Source of the DNA: an uncultured Pseudomonadota bacterium
GTDB taxonomy: Bacteria; Pseudomonadota; Alphaproteobacteria; RF32; CAG-239
NCBI GenBank assembly: GCA_902763535.1
Contig: CACWSG010000006.1
Span: 67,352-108,859 of the forward strand
DNA length: 41,508 bases
Direction of reading: 5' to 3'
Positions 25,391 to 34,145 of the stretch are shown piece by piece. The notes beneath the pieces were generated by a model that saw nothing but the letters and a program-made list of their open reading frames with translations, had not been told where the DNA came from and ran no database searches. The number at the start of each line of letters is the position of its first letter. Positions within the stretch are counted from its first letter, which is position 1. A program made the position numbers and the translations under genes.

Positions 25391-26458
25391 ATGAGCGCCA
25401 CTGTTATTGATACAGTAATTTCCTTTGTAATCGGCATGATTTTATCAATCGGCTTCCATTTTTATTTTGCCAAACAAAAACATTTGGAAGAGTATTTTTT
25501 ATCATCAATTATTGCCATAACTCTTTCCGCAGTAATCAGCATATCGGCGGTTGCCATCTTTTTTTGGAATAGTGATGATTTTGTATATGATTTATCAATA
25601 ACCCAATATCTGTTGCCTTTGGGAGCTTCTCTTTTAATTTTAGTCGGAGTTTTGTTAGGCAGTGTGCCTTATTTGCTGATTTCAACCGCTATTGCTTGTT
25701 TATTCAGCGTTTATTACACCGGCATAACCATCAATTTCAGCAGTGAACTTCCCTCTTGGCTTAATATGTTTATGACCTCTGTTTGCCTTTGGTTGTTTTC
25801 CGGTGGATTTTACTGTATTTCCGGTCTGTCGCCCTTTCCTCAGTCCCAAGGAATTACACCGGCATTAGGCATCATAATATTGGCTTTTTTAGGAATGGCC
25901 CCCTTTGTACTGGGCATTTCTGCTGCCGCATTGCTAGGTGTGCTGATTGTTGCCTATGCCCGCAGTTTTTCGCAACCGATTAACCAAGATTGCGCCATCA
26001 TTTTGGGCTATATAATAGGTTGGCTCGGTTTAATATCATGTGCCGAATATCTTTTACCCTGTTTTATCATATTCATGATGTATTACCTATCCGAAGCGTC
26101 TGTTGCGCTGTTTCGCAAGATTATGCCTTTAGAAAAATATAAAAATATTCCTTACAATACCACATTATATCAGGCATACATAGAAAAAGCTCCTGAGCAA
26201 AATATTTCCAGTGTAATATGGCTGACCAGTTTATTATTGATATTATTGGGTGTTATCCAAATTAATGGTGACAACGCTTTTTCACTTCCTGTCTTTGCAT
26301 ACCTGTTTTGCGCATGGCAGCAGTATCGCACCATTCATTGGCAAACCCCGAAACAAACACTAAAAGAAACCAACCAAGAAGTTATCAATTCTATAAAGGC
26401 GACCTTTGCTTCGTTGTTCCAAAAGAATGATGATAATCAACAAAAGGATGATAAATAA
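25391..26458 (+). CDS. Polytopic membrane protein resembling a degenerate MraY/WecA-type glycosyltransferase
   Basis: 355 residues. The ATG at 25391 is preferred over 25373 because GAGGTG (25375-25380) precedes it. About ten TM helices are followed by a short basic cytoplasmic tail. The C-terminal part is laid out like phospho-sugar transferases of the MraY/WecA (GT4) superfamily. An IIGWLGL helix comes before FMMYYLSEASVALFRKIM, which aligns by eye with the family's PLYYLADATLTLLRR block, and LYQAYIEKA follows where the family has FYQRA. The catalytic positions do not fit: the DGIDG-like site reads FYCISGLS and the GDxGS site reads NQDCAI. It is therefore probably not an active transferase. 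The homology is an inference from short patterns. The TAATG overlap couples it to the next gene. Confidence 0.6.
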   Translation: MSATVIDTVISFVIGMILSIGFHFYFAKQKHLEEYFLSSIIAITLSAVISISAVAIFFWNSDDFVYDLSITQYLLPLGASLLILVGVLLGSVPYLLISTAIACLFSVYYTGITINFSSELPSWLNMFMTSVCLWLFSGGFYCISGLSPFPQSQGITPALGIIILAFLGMAPFVLGISAAALLGVLIVAYARSFSQPINQDCAIILGYIIGWLGLISCAEYLLPCFIIFMMYYLSEASVALFRKIMPLEKYKNIPYNTTLYQAYIEKAPEQNISSVIWLTSLLLILLGVIQINGDNAFSLPVFAYLFCAWQQYRTIHWQTPKQTLKETNQEVINSIKATFASLFQKNDDNQQKDDK

Positions 26459-27819
26459 TGTCTATTTTAAGCTTTCTCAAAAACGCCTTTTTATCTTCCA
26501 CCGATCCCGACGAGGTAATATCCGGAGAAAATGATGATGCCTTCAACATAAAATATCGCTGCTTGGTTATTGAATTTGCCGAAACATTAGACAATTCATC
26601 CGGAGAGATATTGACGGCTCTGTTGCGCACGCAAAAAAATTTGGAAGTAAACTATTTTAATGAACCTTTCAATAAAAATTTTCTATCTTTAGAAGGACGT
26701 ACTTTTTTTGATTTTATTGACAAAGGGCAAGCCATTCTTGATAAAACTAATTCTGATATCTTGATTTGGGGATGCCGCGAAGGTCATCAAATCAGATTAA
26801 ACTTCCAAACATCCGAACAATATGAACAAAACAACTCATCATTTTTGAGCTTACTTGACAGCCTATATCTTCCGGCTGATATTTTTGACAATACCGCCAA
26901 CTTTCCTATTTCCATTATTGAATTAATAACCGGTATTATCATAATGGCATCTCCGGCTCACACCAAACAGCAATTAATTCAGCAAAAATTTTTGTTAAAA
27001 CGCATAATTGATCGTCTTTCTCATGACAATTCTGCCAAAATTATGCCGGTAGAATACCTACCTTATATAATGAACTTTTTGGCTCTGATTTATATGACTT
27101 ATTGCCGCAATTCATCTGAGGAAAAAGACTTTAAGATAGTCAACAAACTGCTTAATACCGCAATCAGCCATCAAGATCTCATCAAAAACACTATGCATCT
27201 GGGATGTATATACAGCCATTTTGGACAATTGCACACTTTGGCCTCCAACACCAATTCCAATCATATTACCAAACACTACAAAGCAGCCATTGCTAATTAT
27301 CAATTGGCGCAAAAATATATCGGTAAATATACCTATCCTTATAACTACGGTTTCATTTCATATCAATTATCCAACCTGCTCTATGATTATTGGCGACAGA
27401 TTAACGATATTCAAGCTCTCAGAGATTCCGTCTTCAATCTGCACGAAGCTGAAAAGATATTCACTTATGCCGTATTTCCTGATTTTTGGGCTGAAATTGA
27501 AGGATTGCTTGGTCAAAGAATGAGTGTTTTAAGCTCGCAAATAAACAACAATGCAATTGCTGAAATGGCCATAACCGCCTATAAAAACCAGCAAAAAATT
27601 ATCACGGAAAAACGCGATCCATTCCAATGGGCCACTATCCAAGAAAACATCGGCAATATATACTATCGCTTAGGCAAATCCTTGCAAGATGATAGTTTAC
27701 TGGAAGAAAGCTTGGAATATTTTCACGATGCACTCTACATCTTCGAAAATATGGACTTGGATGAAAACTCTAAACGAGTAACAAACCATATAGCCAAAAC
27801 TTCTGATTTATTGGCTTGA
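26458..27819 (+). CDS. Soluble TPR protein coupled to the MraY-like protein
   Basis: 453 residues; its ATG shares the A of the upstream TAA (TAATG). There is no signal peptide or TM helix. The N-terminal 60-130 residues form an alpha/beta domain (CLVIEFAETLDN, SDILIWGCREGHQIRL). Helical repeats follow, with TPR-like units in the second half (AIANYQLAQKYIG, ATIQENIGNIYYRLGKSL, EESLEYFHDALYIFENM). The family is not recognised. Tight coupling suggests that it is the cytoplasmic partner of the membrane protein encoded upstream. It ends one base from the convergent gene at 27821. Confidence 0.8.
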   Translation: MSILSFLKNAFLSSTDPDEVISGENDDAFNIKYRCLVIEFAETLDNSSGEILTALLRTQKNLEVNYFNEPFNKNFLSLEGRTFFDFIDKGQAILDKTNSDILIWGCREGHQIRLNFQTSEQYEQNNSSFLSLLDSLYLPADIFDNTANFPISIIELITGIIIMASPAHTKQQLIQQKFLLKRIIDRLSHDNSAKIMPVEYLPYIMNFLALIYMTYCRNSSEEKDFKIVNKLLNTAISHQDLIKNTMHLGCIYSHFGQLHTLASNTNSNHITKHYKAAIANYQLAQKYIGKYTYPYNYGFISYQLSNLLYDYWRQINDIQALRDSVFNLHEAEKIFTYAVFPDFWAEIEGLLGQRMSVLSSQINNNAIAEMAITAYKNQQKIITEKRDPFQWATIQENIGNIYYRLGKSLQDDSLLEESLEYFHDALYIFENMDLDENSKRVTNHIAKTSDLLA

Positions 27820-27820
27820 T

Positions 27821-28375
27821 TTACCCTCGCTCATGTCCACCGCGACCATTGCGTTCCATCATCATGCCTCTGATTTGTTGTTGCAGCATTTCATTTTGTT
27901 TTTGACGACGGATGCGTTCTTTGCGTTCGTCCGGAGTTTCACGATAATTAGCTTTTGCATCTCGCATAGCCAATAACTTCTTAACCAAATTGGTCTGTGA
28001 AACACCATTAGTAGCCCCCTTCAAAAACATTGAAATGTTCTCCGGTGTCAACAGTTGATCAAAATCAATCTGTTTTAGCATTTCATCACTGGCAATAATA
28101 TTATTCAACTCAACATTTAGAGCTTCATCCCAATCCTCATCGTCATCATCTCCTTCAGCGATAATTTTCAACAAGGATTCCTTAAATAGTTTATTGACCA
28201 GTTTCAAAAAATTTTTAGGCGTAACCGTACCATTACTTGAAGCCCTCATCAAGGCAAACAGCAATAAATTTTTCACATATTTTTTTTGCTTTCCATTGAG
28301 TTTTAGATTTCCTCTGATACCATCTTTAGCGGCTTGCAAGACCTCATTGCGTTCTTTTTCAAAATTATATGCCAT
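27821..28375 (-). CDS. Hypothetical basic/acidic helical protein downstream of rppH
   Basis: 184 residues from the ATG at 28375, with GAGG nine bases upstream; longer starts at 28423 lie inside rppH without a good site. The gene overlaps rppH by 11 bases. Residues 1-75 are Lys/Asn-rich helices, 75-95 an acidic patch (EGDDDDEDWDEA), and the C-terminus is Arg/Met-rich, ending RNGRGGHERG. That mix suggests nucleic-acid or ribosome contact, but no domain is recognised. Last gene of the gpmI-to-rppH operon. Confidence 0.75.
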   Translation of the reverse strand: MAYNFEKERNEVLQAAKDGIRGNLKLNGKQKKYVKNLLLFALMRASSNGTVTPKNFLKLVNKLFKESLLKIIAEGDDDDEDWDEALNVELNNIIASDEMLKQIDFDQLLTPENISMFLKGATNGVSQTNLVKKLLAMRDAKANYRETPDERKERIRRQKQNEMLQQQIRGMMMERNGRGGHERG

Positions 28376-28847
28376 TTGTTTTTCCTCGTAAAAAATCAAA
28401 TATTCTGGGCTCAAAACAATCAACTACTTTATTGTACACCTTTTTTTTAAATTGCACAATCAATTTTGGAGCTTCCGATATATCATCCCATTTATAATCC
28501 TTAAACTCTATCTCTTGAGGATTAATCTCAAAATTTATTTCCGTATCATCACCCCTAAAATAGAACAAAAACCAATATTGTTCCTGTCCCCTAAAGGGCA
28601 ACTTGAAATTAATCGGAAAATCATAACGCACCGGCTCTTGTATTCGATCAACCAACTCTACGGATTTTATGCCGGTCTCCTCATAAAGCTCACGCAAAGC
28701 TGCAACTTGATAATCTTCATCTTGTTCAATTCCGCCTTGCGGAAATTGCCAACACTCATCTTTTTGATCACTTCTTGCACACAGCAAAACTTTACCATCT
28801 TTATTAAAGACAACTATTCCAACATTTTTGCGATAAGATTTTACCAT
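28365..28847 (-). CDS. rppH: RNA pyrophosphohydrolase RppH (Nudix)
   Basis: 160 residues. A perfect Nudix box runs from Gly38 to Ile60 (G-x5-E-x7-RELxEExGI). The preceding WQFPQGGI and the early RKNVGIVVFN are typical of RppH rather than other Nudix enzymes. RppH removes pyrophosphate from mRNA 5' ends and so opens the way for RNase E/G decay; an RNase G gene is also in this window. Its start overlaps the upstream stop as TAATG. Confidence 0.92.
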   Translation of the reverse strand: MVKSYRKNVGIVVFNKDGKVLLCARSDQKDECWQFPQGGIEQDEDYQVAALRELYEETGIKSVELVDRIQEPVRYDFPINFKLPFRGQEQYWFLFYFRGDDTEINFEINPQEIEFKDYKWDDISEAPKLIVQFKKKVYNKVVDCFEPRIFDFLRGKTNGI

Positions 28848-30025
28848 TACTCAACCACCAAATTTGAAACCGGCACCAAAGCAAAAGGTTTGGTTATATC
28901 GACGGTTTTTGCTTCTTCGTATGACAACTGCGGAGAAAAAGTGTCTATCCATTGTGCCAACTTCACAATTATCAGAGGTTTATCATCAGCAACTATCAAA
29001 ACTTGTCCTTTATCAAAGGCAATATTTTCTGCTTTTTTTATCTCATCATCAATTTCTTCAGGTGTTGTATCTTTATTAATAACAATATCCGCTCGTCTTC
29101 TTGCCAAAGAATCAACTTTTATGGTATTTATAACATCCGATGATGTTGCATCTATCATCAACAACCCTCTGTCTCTGATCTCTTCCAAAATAGATTTGAC
29201 CAGTTCTTGTTTGTCTGATGATATTTTGCCATCCCGAATAATAATCCCGCCAATAGGCTCTTTTTTAGATATAATTTTATGTAATCTGGCAAACAGTTCT
29301 TCTTTGGTCAAATCAAAATTAATCGCTAGCGGACCTGTATCTTCCCGTAAAAAATCTTTAGATGCCAGCAACACATCCATATATGTTTCATGTCCTTTTT
29401 GTCTGGCAGTCGAAATATTGTCAACATCATGTGTCATATAAGGATGAAAGCTCATTGATAAACCTGAAGAAAAAGCTGAAGCAATCTTATTAACCGCCAT
29501 ATTATCAAAACCTAAATTACCTATTACTACGGCAATTTTCTTAAAGTTTGGCAAGGTATTAATGGTATTGCCATACTCAATCCATGCTCTATGTCCCTCA
29601 TTTCCCTTTTTAGGCAGAATGGAGCCGTTTTCTTTAATCTCTATCAATTCAGGTAAAACACCAACATTTTTCATTGGAACAAATCCGTTTTTATTAGGCA
29701 ATTTTCCGATATTAGGAACATTTCCGATTAAATTTTCTAATGAAAAATTTTCATTTTCATGAATTTCATTTTTTGCCACATTCTGTTTTTCAGAATTATT
29801 ACCCGCCTCATCTTGTGTCTGCGAAGATATTTCAATTTTATCCGGCAAAGTCAAAATATAAGCCGGAGATTTATTATTTTTATCAAACATCAAACGATCA
29901 ATTTTTGAAAGATATACTGGTTCGCTTTTTTCTTGAGCAAACCAATAGCCGACACCCAAAACCAACACCGCGATCAGGCATCCGACAATAACCAGTTTAT
30001 CATATCTTTCTAAATTTTTCGCCAT
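28847..30025 (-). CDS. Divergent polysaccharide deacetylase (DUF610/YibQ-like)
   Basis: 392 residues. One N-terminal TM helix (about 11-28) is followed by a low-complexity linker to about 150 and a divergent polysaccharide-deacetylase domain (about 155-380). It begins KIAVVIGNLGF, where the family usually has a DDLG-type motif, and contains GHETYMDVLL, LMIDATSS and the ARRRADIVINKD block. The Asp to Gly-Asn change in the first motif makes metal-dependent activity uncertain. The position between ctpA and rppH is conserved in alphaproteobacteria and supports the family call. Expected location is the periplasmic face of the inner membrane. Confidence 0.82.
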   Translation of the reverse strand: MAKNLERYDKLVIVGCLIAVLVLGVGYWFAQEKSEPVYLSKIDRLMFDKNNKSPAYILTLPDKIEISSQTQDEAGNNSEKQNVAKNEIHENENFSLENLIGNVPNIGKLPNKNGFVPMKNVGVLPELIEIKENGSILPKKGNEGHRAWIEYGNTINTLPNFKKIAVVIGNLGFDNMAVNKIASAFSSGLSMSFHPYMTHDVDNISTARQKGHETYMDVLLASKDFLREDTGPLAINFDLTKEELFARLHKIISKKEPIGGIIIRDGKISSDKQELVKSILEEIRDRGLLMIDATSSDVINTIKVDSLARRRADIVINKDTTPEEIDDEIKKAENIAFDKGQVLIVADDKPLIIVKLAQWIDTFSPQLSYEEAKTVDITKPFALVPVSNLVVE

Positions 30026-30034
30026 ATTTTAACC

Positions 30035-31330
30035 TTACTTAGCAGCCTTATAGACATTAAGCGCTTTTACCAAATCAACCGCTCTCAGCAATTGATAATC
30101 TCTGCGCCACGAATTATTATCATCCTGTTTATCGTCGTCCTTTTTATCATTTTTCTTTTTTTCATCTTGTATGGTCTCATTTTTCAAAGCATTGGTATAT
30201 TCAGCTTCGCTAAACCCATATTCATCGGAAAACTCTTCCAATTTTGCCGGATGAACTACTACATCAGGCTCAATACCGGTAGCTTGAATAGATCTTCCGG
30301 ACGGAGTATAATACCTTGCCGTGGTAACTCGCATTGCGCCGTAATCTCCCAAAGGTACTACTGTTTGCACACTTCCCTTACCAAAAGATTTTTCGCCTAA
30401 CACCACCGCGCGCTTATGATCTTGCAATGCGCCTGCTACAATCTCCGATGCCGAAGCCGAACCGTTATTAATCAAAACTACAATCGGCAAACCATTGGTT
30501 ATATCTTTGCCTTTGGCTGAATAACGCAATGTATCTTCTTCATTACGTGCCCTGGTTGAAACGATCTCGCCTTTATCCAAAAACAGACTTGACACTGCTA
30601 CTGCCTGGTCAAGCAACCCGCCGGGGTTATTACGCACATCCAAGACCAAGCCCTTTAATTCATTTTTGGTTTCTTTCATTGCTTTGTTATAGGCTTTTTC
30701 AATATCTTTATCTACATCTTCTGAGAATGATCCCAAACGCACATACAAAACATTTTTATCTTTCAATTCGCTTTTAACGGATTGAGTCTTTATTTCTTCC
30801 CGCTTTAAGGTAACATCAAACGGTTTTTCATTAACACGGCGGATAGTTAATTTAACTTTTGTTCCCGGTTTGCCGCGCATCTTGTCAACAGCTTCATTCA
30901 AGGTCATCCCTATAATGGTTTCGCCATCAATATTGGTAATATAATCCCCCGGTTTCAAACCGGCACGATAAGCCGGTGTATCATCAATCGGTGAAACAAT
31001 TTTAACCACACCTTGTTCCATGGTTATTTCTATACCAAGCCCGCCAAATTTCCCTGATGTTTGTTCATTCATATATTTAAAATCCTTGGCATCCAAATAG
31101 CTTGAATGAGGATCCAGTGAAGTAAGCATTCCGTTAATTGCCGCCTCAATTAATTTCTGATCCGATACTTCTTCGACATAGGTTGCTTTAGTGCGTTCCA
31201 TTACTTCACCAAACAAATTCAGCAGTTCATAGGTGTTTGCCGGCTTTTCTTTTGCTTCGGTTTTTGCCATTCCGTTCTGCACCAGCATCATCGAAAATAC
31301 CACACTAATCAACCAAATTTTTTTCAACAT
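30035..31330 (-). CDS. ctpA: Carboxy-terminal processing protease (S41)
   Basis: 431 residues. A Sec signal peptide (about 1-22, ending NGMA) leads to a mature periplasmic serine protease. A PDZ domain (about 90-170, GLGIEI...AGLKPGDYI) is inserted before the S41 core. The Ser-Lys dyad lies in NGSASASEIVAGAL (Ser) and GEKSFGKGSVQ (Lys). A long charged tail near the C-terminus (KKKNDKKDDDKQDDNN) is unusual. CtpA trims or degrades periplasmic proteins, often cell-wall enzymes, which fits its place next to envC. Confidence 0.94.
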   Translation of the reverse strand: MLKKIWLISVVFSMMLVQNGMAKTEAKEKPANTYELLNLFGEVMERTKATYVEEVSDQKLIEAAINGMLTSLDPHSSYLDAKDFKYMNEQTSGKFGGLGIEITMEQGVVKIVSPIDDTPAYRAGLKPGDYITNIDGETIIGMTLNEAVDKMRGKPGTKVKLTIRRVNEKPFDVTLKREEIKTQSVKSELKDKNVLYVRLGSFSEDVDKDIEKAYNKAMKETKNELKGLVLDVRNNPGGLLDQAVAVSSLFLDKGEIVSTRARNEEDTLRYSAKGKDITNGLPIVVLINNGSASASEIVAGALQDHKRAVVLGEKSFGKGSVQTVVPLGDYGAMRVTTARYYTPSGRSIQATGIEPDVVVHPAKLEEFSDEYGFSEAEYTNALKNETIQDEKKKNDKKDDDKQDDNNSWRRDYQLLRAVDLVKALNVYKAAK

Positions 31331-31347
31331 TTTAAAATCCTCATACC

Positions 31348-32532
31348 TTAAATTTTAAACCATGCAGCCGGATTAATCGGCTGATTATTCTTGCGAATTT
31401 CCACATATAATTCGGCCTTAGAACTATTCGGCATTCTTCCTATCGGTTCACCGGCAAGCAGCATCTGTCCAACCTCAACATCTATACTGCCCAAACCTGC
31501 CATCAACGACAGGTACCCGCCGTCATGTTCTACAATAATCATATCGCCATAGCTCCGAAAAGGTCCGGCAAAAACCACTGTTCCGTCAAAAGGCGAAATA
31601 ACTTGGGCGCCCAAACGAGTTGCCACCGTTAATCCCTTACTGGAAACACCTTTGTTTTGCTGGTCTCCGTATTGCGAAATGATATTACCGCGCACCGGAA
31701 GCGGCAGGCTTCCTTTTGCTTTGGCAAAACCACTGGCTATATTATTTATAGAATCATGTGTTGATTTAATCAAGTCAGCAGATTGTTTTTCCTCCAATTT
31801 TCTTTTTGCTCGTTGATTTTCTATCTTTTGCAACAAATCTTTAATGTCTTTAGCCTGACTAACCAACTTGTCAATATTTTTGCGGGTTTGTTCGCTTTTG
31901 ACTTCTACCCTGCTTTTCAGAGCTGCTTTGGCATTAGCCAATTTTTTCATCCGATTATGCTCTTTTTGCATGGTATTTTTTTGTTTTTCAATTTCAAACA
32001 GCTGTTTTTCGATTTTCTTCTTCTTATCACTAACTTCAACAAAGTGTTTTCTGATAGTTTGCGCGTTATCTTCCAAATAAGGAACAGCTTCGCGCAAAAC
32101 AATTGCACTGCGTATAATATCAACCGGTGACAGTGGCTGAACCAATAGCGATTCCGTCGGCCGCATTGCCAAATTTTGTACCGCTGACAAGGTTTTGATT
32201 AAATTTGCATCCTCTCTGTTAAACTTGGCTTCAGCATCATCCAAATCTTCTTGCAATAATTTTAATTGCTTTTCCATTTTGGATAATTTTTCTTCGCTAT
32301 TTTGAATAGCCCGAGCGGTGGATATCATCTCCTTATTAACTTTATTAAGTTCTTGACCGATGATTTCGGCCTGCTCCTGAAGTTTTTGATGTTCTATGCT
32401 TTGCTGTTTAGCCTGTTCCTCAACTTTTCGCAAATCGGCTTTTGAAACAGTCTCAGCATCGGCGGCATTGCTTAACCATGCAAGGCCGCATATTACCAAG
32501 AGCATCGTCCTAATTGCCGATTTATAGTTCAT
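31348..32532 (-). CDS. envC: EnvC-like murein hydrolase activator (degenerate LytM/M23)
   Basis: 394 residues. A signal peptide (about 1-26, ADA cleavage) is followed by a long coiled coil (about 30-270) and a C-terminal LytM/M23 domain (about 295-394). The zinc ligands of active M23 enzymes are absent: the H-x-H position reads LYVEIR and the upstream H-x3-D is not found. This is the pattern of EnvC-type activators, which switch on amidases at the septum rather than cutting murein. It lies three bases after gpmI and before ctpA, the usual alphaproteobacterial order. Confidence 0.88.
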   Translation of the reverse strand: MNYKSAIRTMLLVICGLAWLSNAADAETVSKADLRKVEEQAKQQSIEHQKLQEQAEIIGQELNKVNKEMISTARAIQNSEEKLSKMEKQLKLLQEDLDDAEAKFNREDANLIKTLSAVQNLAMRPTESLLVQPLSPVDIIRSAIVLREAVPYLEDNAQTIRKHFVEVSDKKKKIEKQLFEIEKQKNTMQKEHNRMKKLANAKAALKSRVEVKSEQTRKNIDKLVSQAKDIKDLLQKIENQRAKRKLEEKQSADLIKSTHDSINNIASGFAKAKGSLPLPVRGNIISQYGDQQNKGVSSKGLTVATRLGAQVISPFDGTVVFAGPFRSYGDMIIVEHDGGYLSLMAGLGSIDVEVGQMLLAGEPIGRMPNSSKAELYVEIRKNNQPINPAAWFKI

Positions 32533-32535
32533 AAG

Positions 32536-34068
32536 TCACTTTTCCAACAAAGATTTTCCCGTCATTTCTTTAGGTTGTTGCAACCCCATCAATTCCAACA
32601 TCGTAGGTGCCACATCAGCCAAACAGCCATCATGCAGTCTTTTAACACCGCTCATGTCATTAACCAACACCAACTGTACTTTTCCTACGGTGTGCGCGGT
32701 ATAGGGTTGACCGGTGTTTTCATCAACCATCTTTTCAACATTACCATGATCTGCCGTAACCAACAAAACACCGCCGACTTTTTTTATTGCTGCCACAACT
32801 TTACCCAAACAGTCATCAACCGCAGCAACCGCTTTCAAAGCAGCATCCATAATGCCGGTATGTCCCACCATGTCGCCATTGGCAAAATTGCAAATTATCA
32901 TATCAAATTTTTGATTTTCTATTGCCTCTACCAACTGCTCGGTAATTTCATAAACGCTCATTTCCGGCTTCAAATCATAAGTTGCAACTTTCGGTGAGGG
33001 AATCAAAATGCGTTCCTCGCCGTCAAATTTGCGTTCTTCACCGCCATTGAAAAAGAAGGTAACATGAGCGTATTTTTCTGTCTCGGCGATTCTTAACTGT
33101 GTCAAACCGTTTTGTGATACAACTTCACCCAGAATATTGGTCAGTTGCTCAGGCGGAAAGATTGTTTTCATAAATCTTTGATGGTCAACCGAATATTCCG
33201 TCATTCCGACACAATCTGACAGCTCTAACACTTTTTGTCTGCTAAAACAGTCAAAATCCTTATCCCCTAAAGCATACAAAATTTCACGCGCCCGATCAGC
33301 TCTGAAATTAGCCATCAATACGGCATCACCGTTTTCAATTCCTTTATAATCACCAATCACACAAGGAACTATAAACTCATCCGTAACACCTTGCGCATAA
33401 GAAGCCTTTATCGCATCTGTCGCATTGGCATATTTCTCACCTTGAGCCAAAGCTACGGCATTATAAGCTTTTTCAACTCTATCCCAACGTTTATCTCTGT
33501 CCATGGCATAATAACGCCCGCAAACTGTCGCAATCTTAACATTTTTTAATCCGGCAATATCTTTTTCAAATTTAGCCACAAATTCTGCGCCCGAAGCCGG
33601 AGGAGTATCGCGTCCGTCAGTAAAAGCATGGACTGCCACTTTCACTCCTGCCGCCGCCAAAATTTTTGCCAATGCAACCATGTGACTTTGTTCCGAGTGC
33701 ACTCCGCCGGGTGACATCAATCCCATCAAATGACAAACTCCGCCGTTGGCTTTTAATTTGGCAATTAAGTCTTGCAAAACCTCTCTTTTGGCCAAACTTC
33801 CGTCTTTTATACTGGCATCTATCTTAGGCAAATCTTGCATAACCACTCTTCCGGCACCCAAATTGGTATGTCCTACTTCGGAATTTCCCATTTGTCCTTC
33901 CGGCAAACCTACGGCCAAACCTGATGTTTCAACAAATCCATGCGGATAAGTTGCCAACAATTTATGCCAGTTTGGTGTATTTCCGTTTTCAATGGCATTA
34001 TCCGGAGTTATCTTTTCACGATAGCCCCACCCATCCAATATTAACAACATTACAGGTTTTTGTTTCAT
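32536..34068 (-). CDS. gpmI: 2,3-bisphosphoglycerate-independent phosphoglycerate mutase
   Basis: 510 residues, the normal length. It interconverts 3- and 2-phosphoglycerate in glycolysis using two manganese ions. LLILDGWGYRE gives the first metal Asp near the N-terminus. NSEVGHTNLGAGR contains the phosphorylated Ser, and ADHGNVEKM near the C-terminus gives the second metal cluster. It is first in the gpmI-envC-ctpA-deacetylase-rppH operon. The upstream gap 34069-34145 holds an AT-rich TATAAT on the minus strand without a convincing -35. Confidence 0.96.
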   Translation of the reverse strand: MKQKPVMLLILDGWGYREKITPDNAIENGNTPNWHKLLATYPHGFVETSGLAVGLPEGQMGNSEVGHTNLGAGRVVMQDLPKIDASIKDGSLAKREVLQDLIAKLKANGGVCHLMGLMSPGGVHSEQSHMVALAKILAAAGVKVAVHAFTDGRDTPPASGAEFVAKFEKDIAGLKNVKIATVCGRYYAMDRDKRWDRVEKAYNAVALAQGEKYANATDAIKASYAQGVTDEFIVPCVIGDYKGIENGDAVLMANFRADRAREILYALGDKDFDCFSRQKVLELSDCVGMTEYSVDHQRFMKTIFPPEQLTNILGEVVSQNGLTQLRIAETEKYAHVTFFFNGGEERKFDGEERILIPSPKVATYDLKPEMSVYEITEQLVEAIENQKFDMIICNFANGDMVGHTGIMDAALKAVAAVDDCLGKVVAAIKKVGGVLLVTADHGNVEKMVDENTGQPYTAHTVGKVQLVLVNDMSGVKRLHDGCLADVAPTMLELMGLQQPKEMTGKSLLEK

Positions 34069-34145
34069 TTTTTCCTCTTTACATTAAATTTCAAAAATTG
34101 AGCCTATTATATATAATATTTCACAAACAAAAAGCACTATTTTAC

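Noticed and set aside
28452..29441. A 329-residue open frame on the plus strand
   Set aside because: It lies antisense to rppH and the DUF610 gene, both with clear family motifs, and its translation is a low-quality mix with no recognisable domain.
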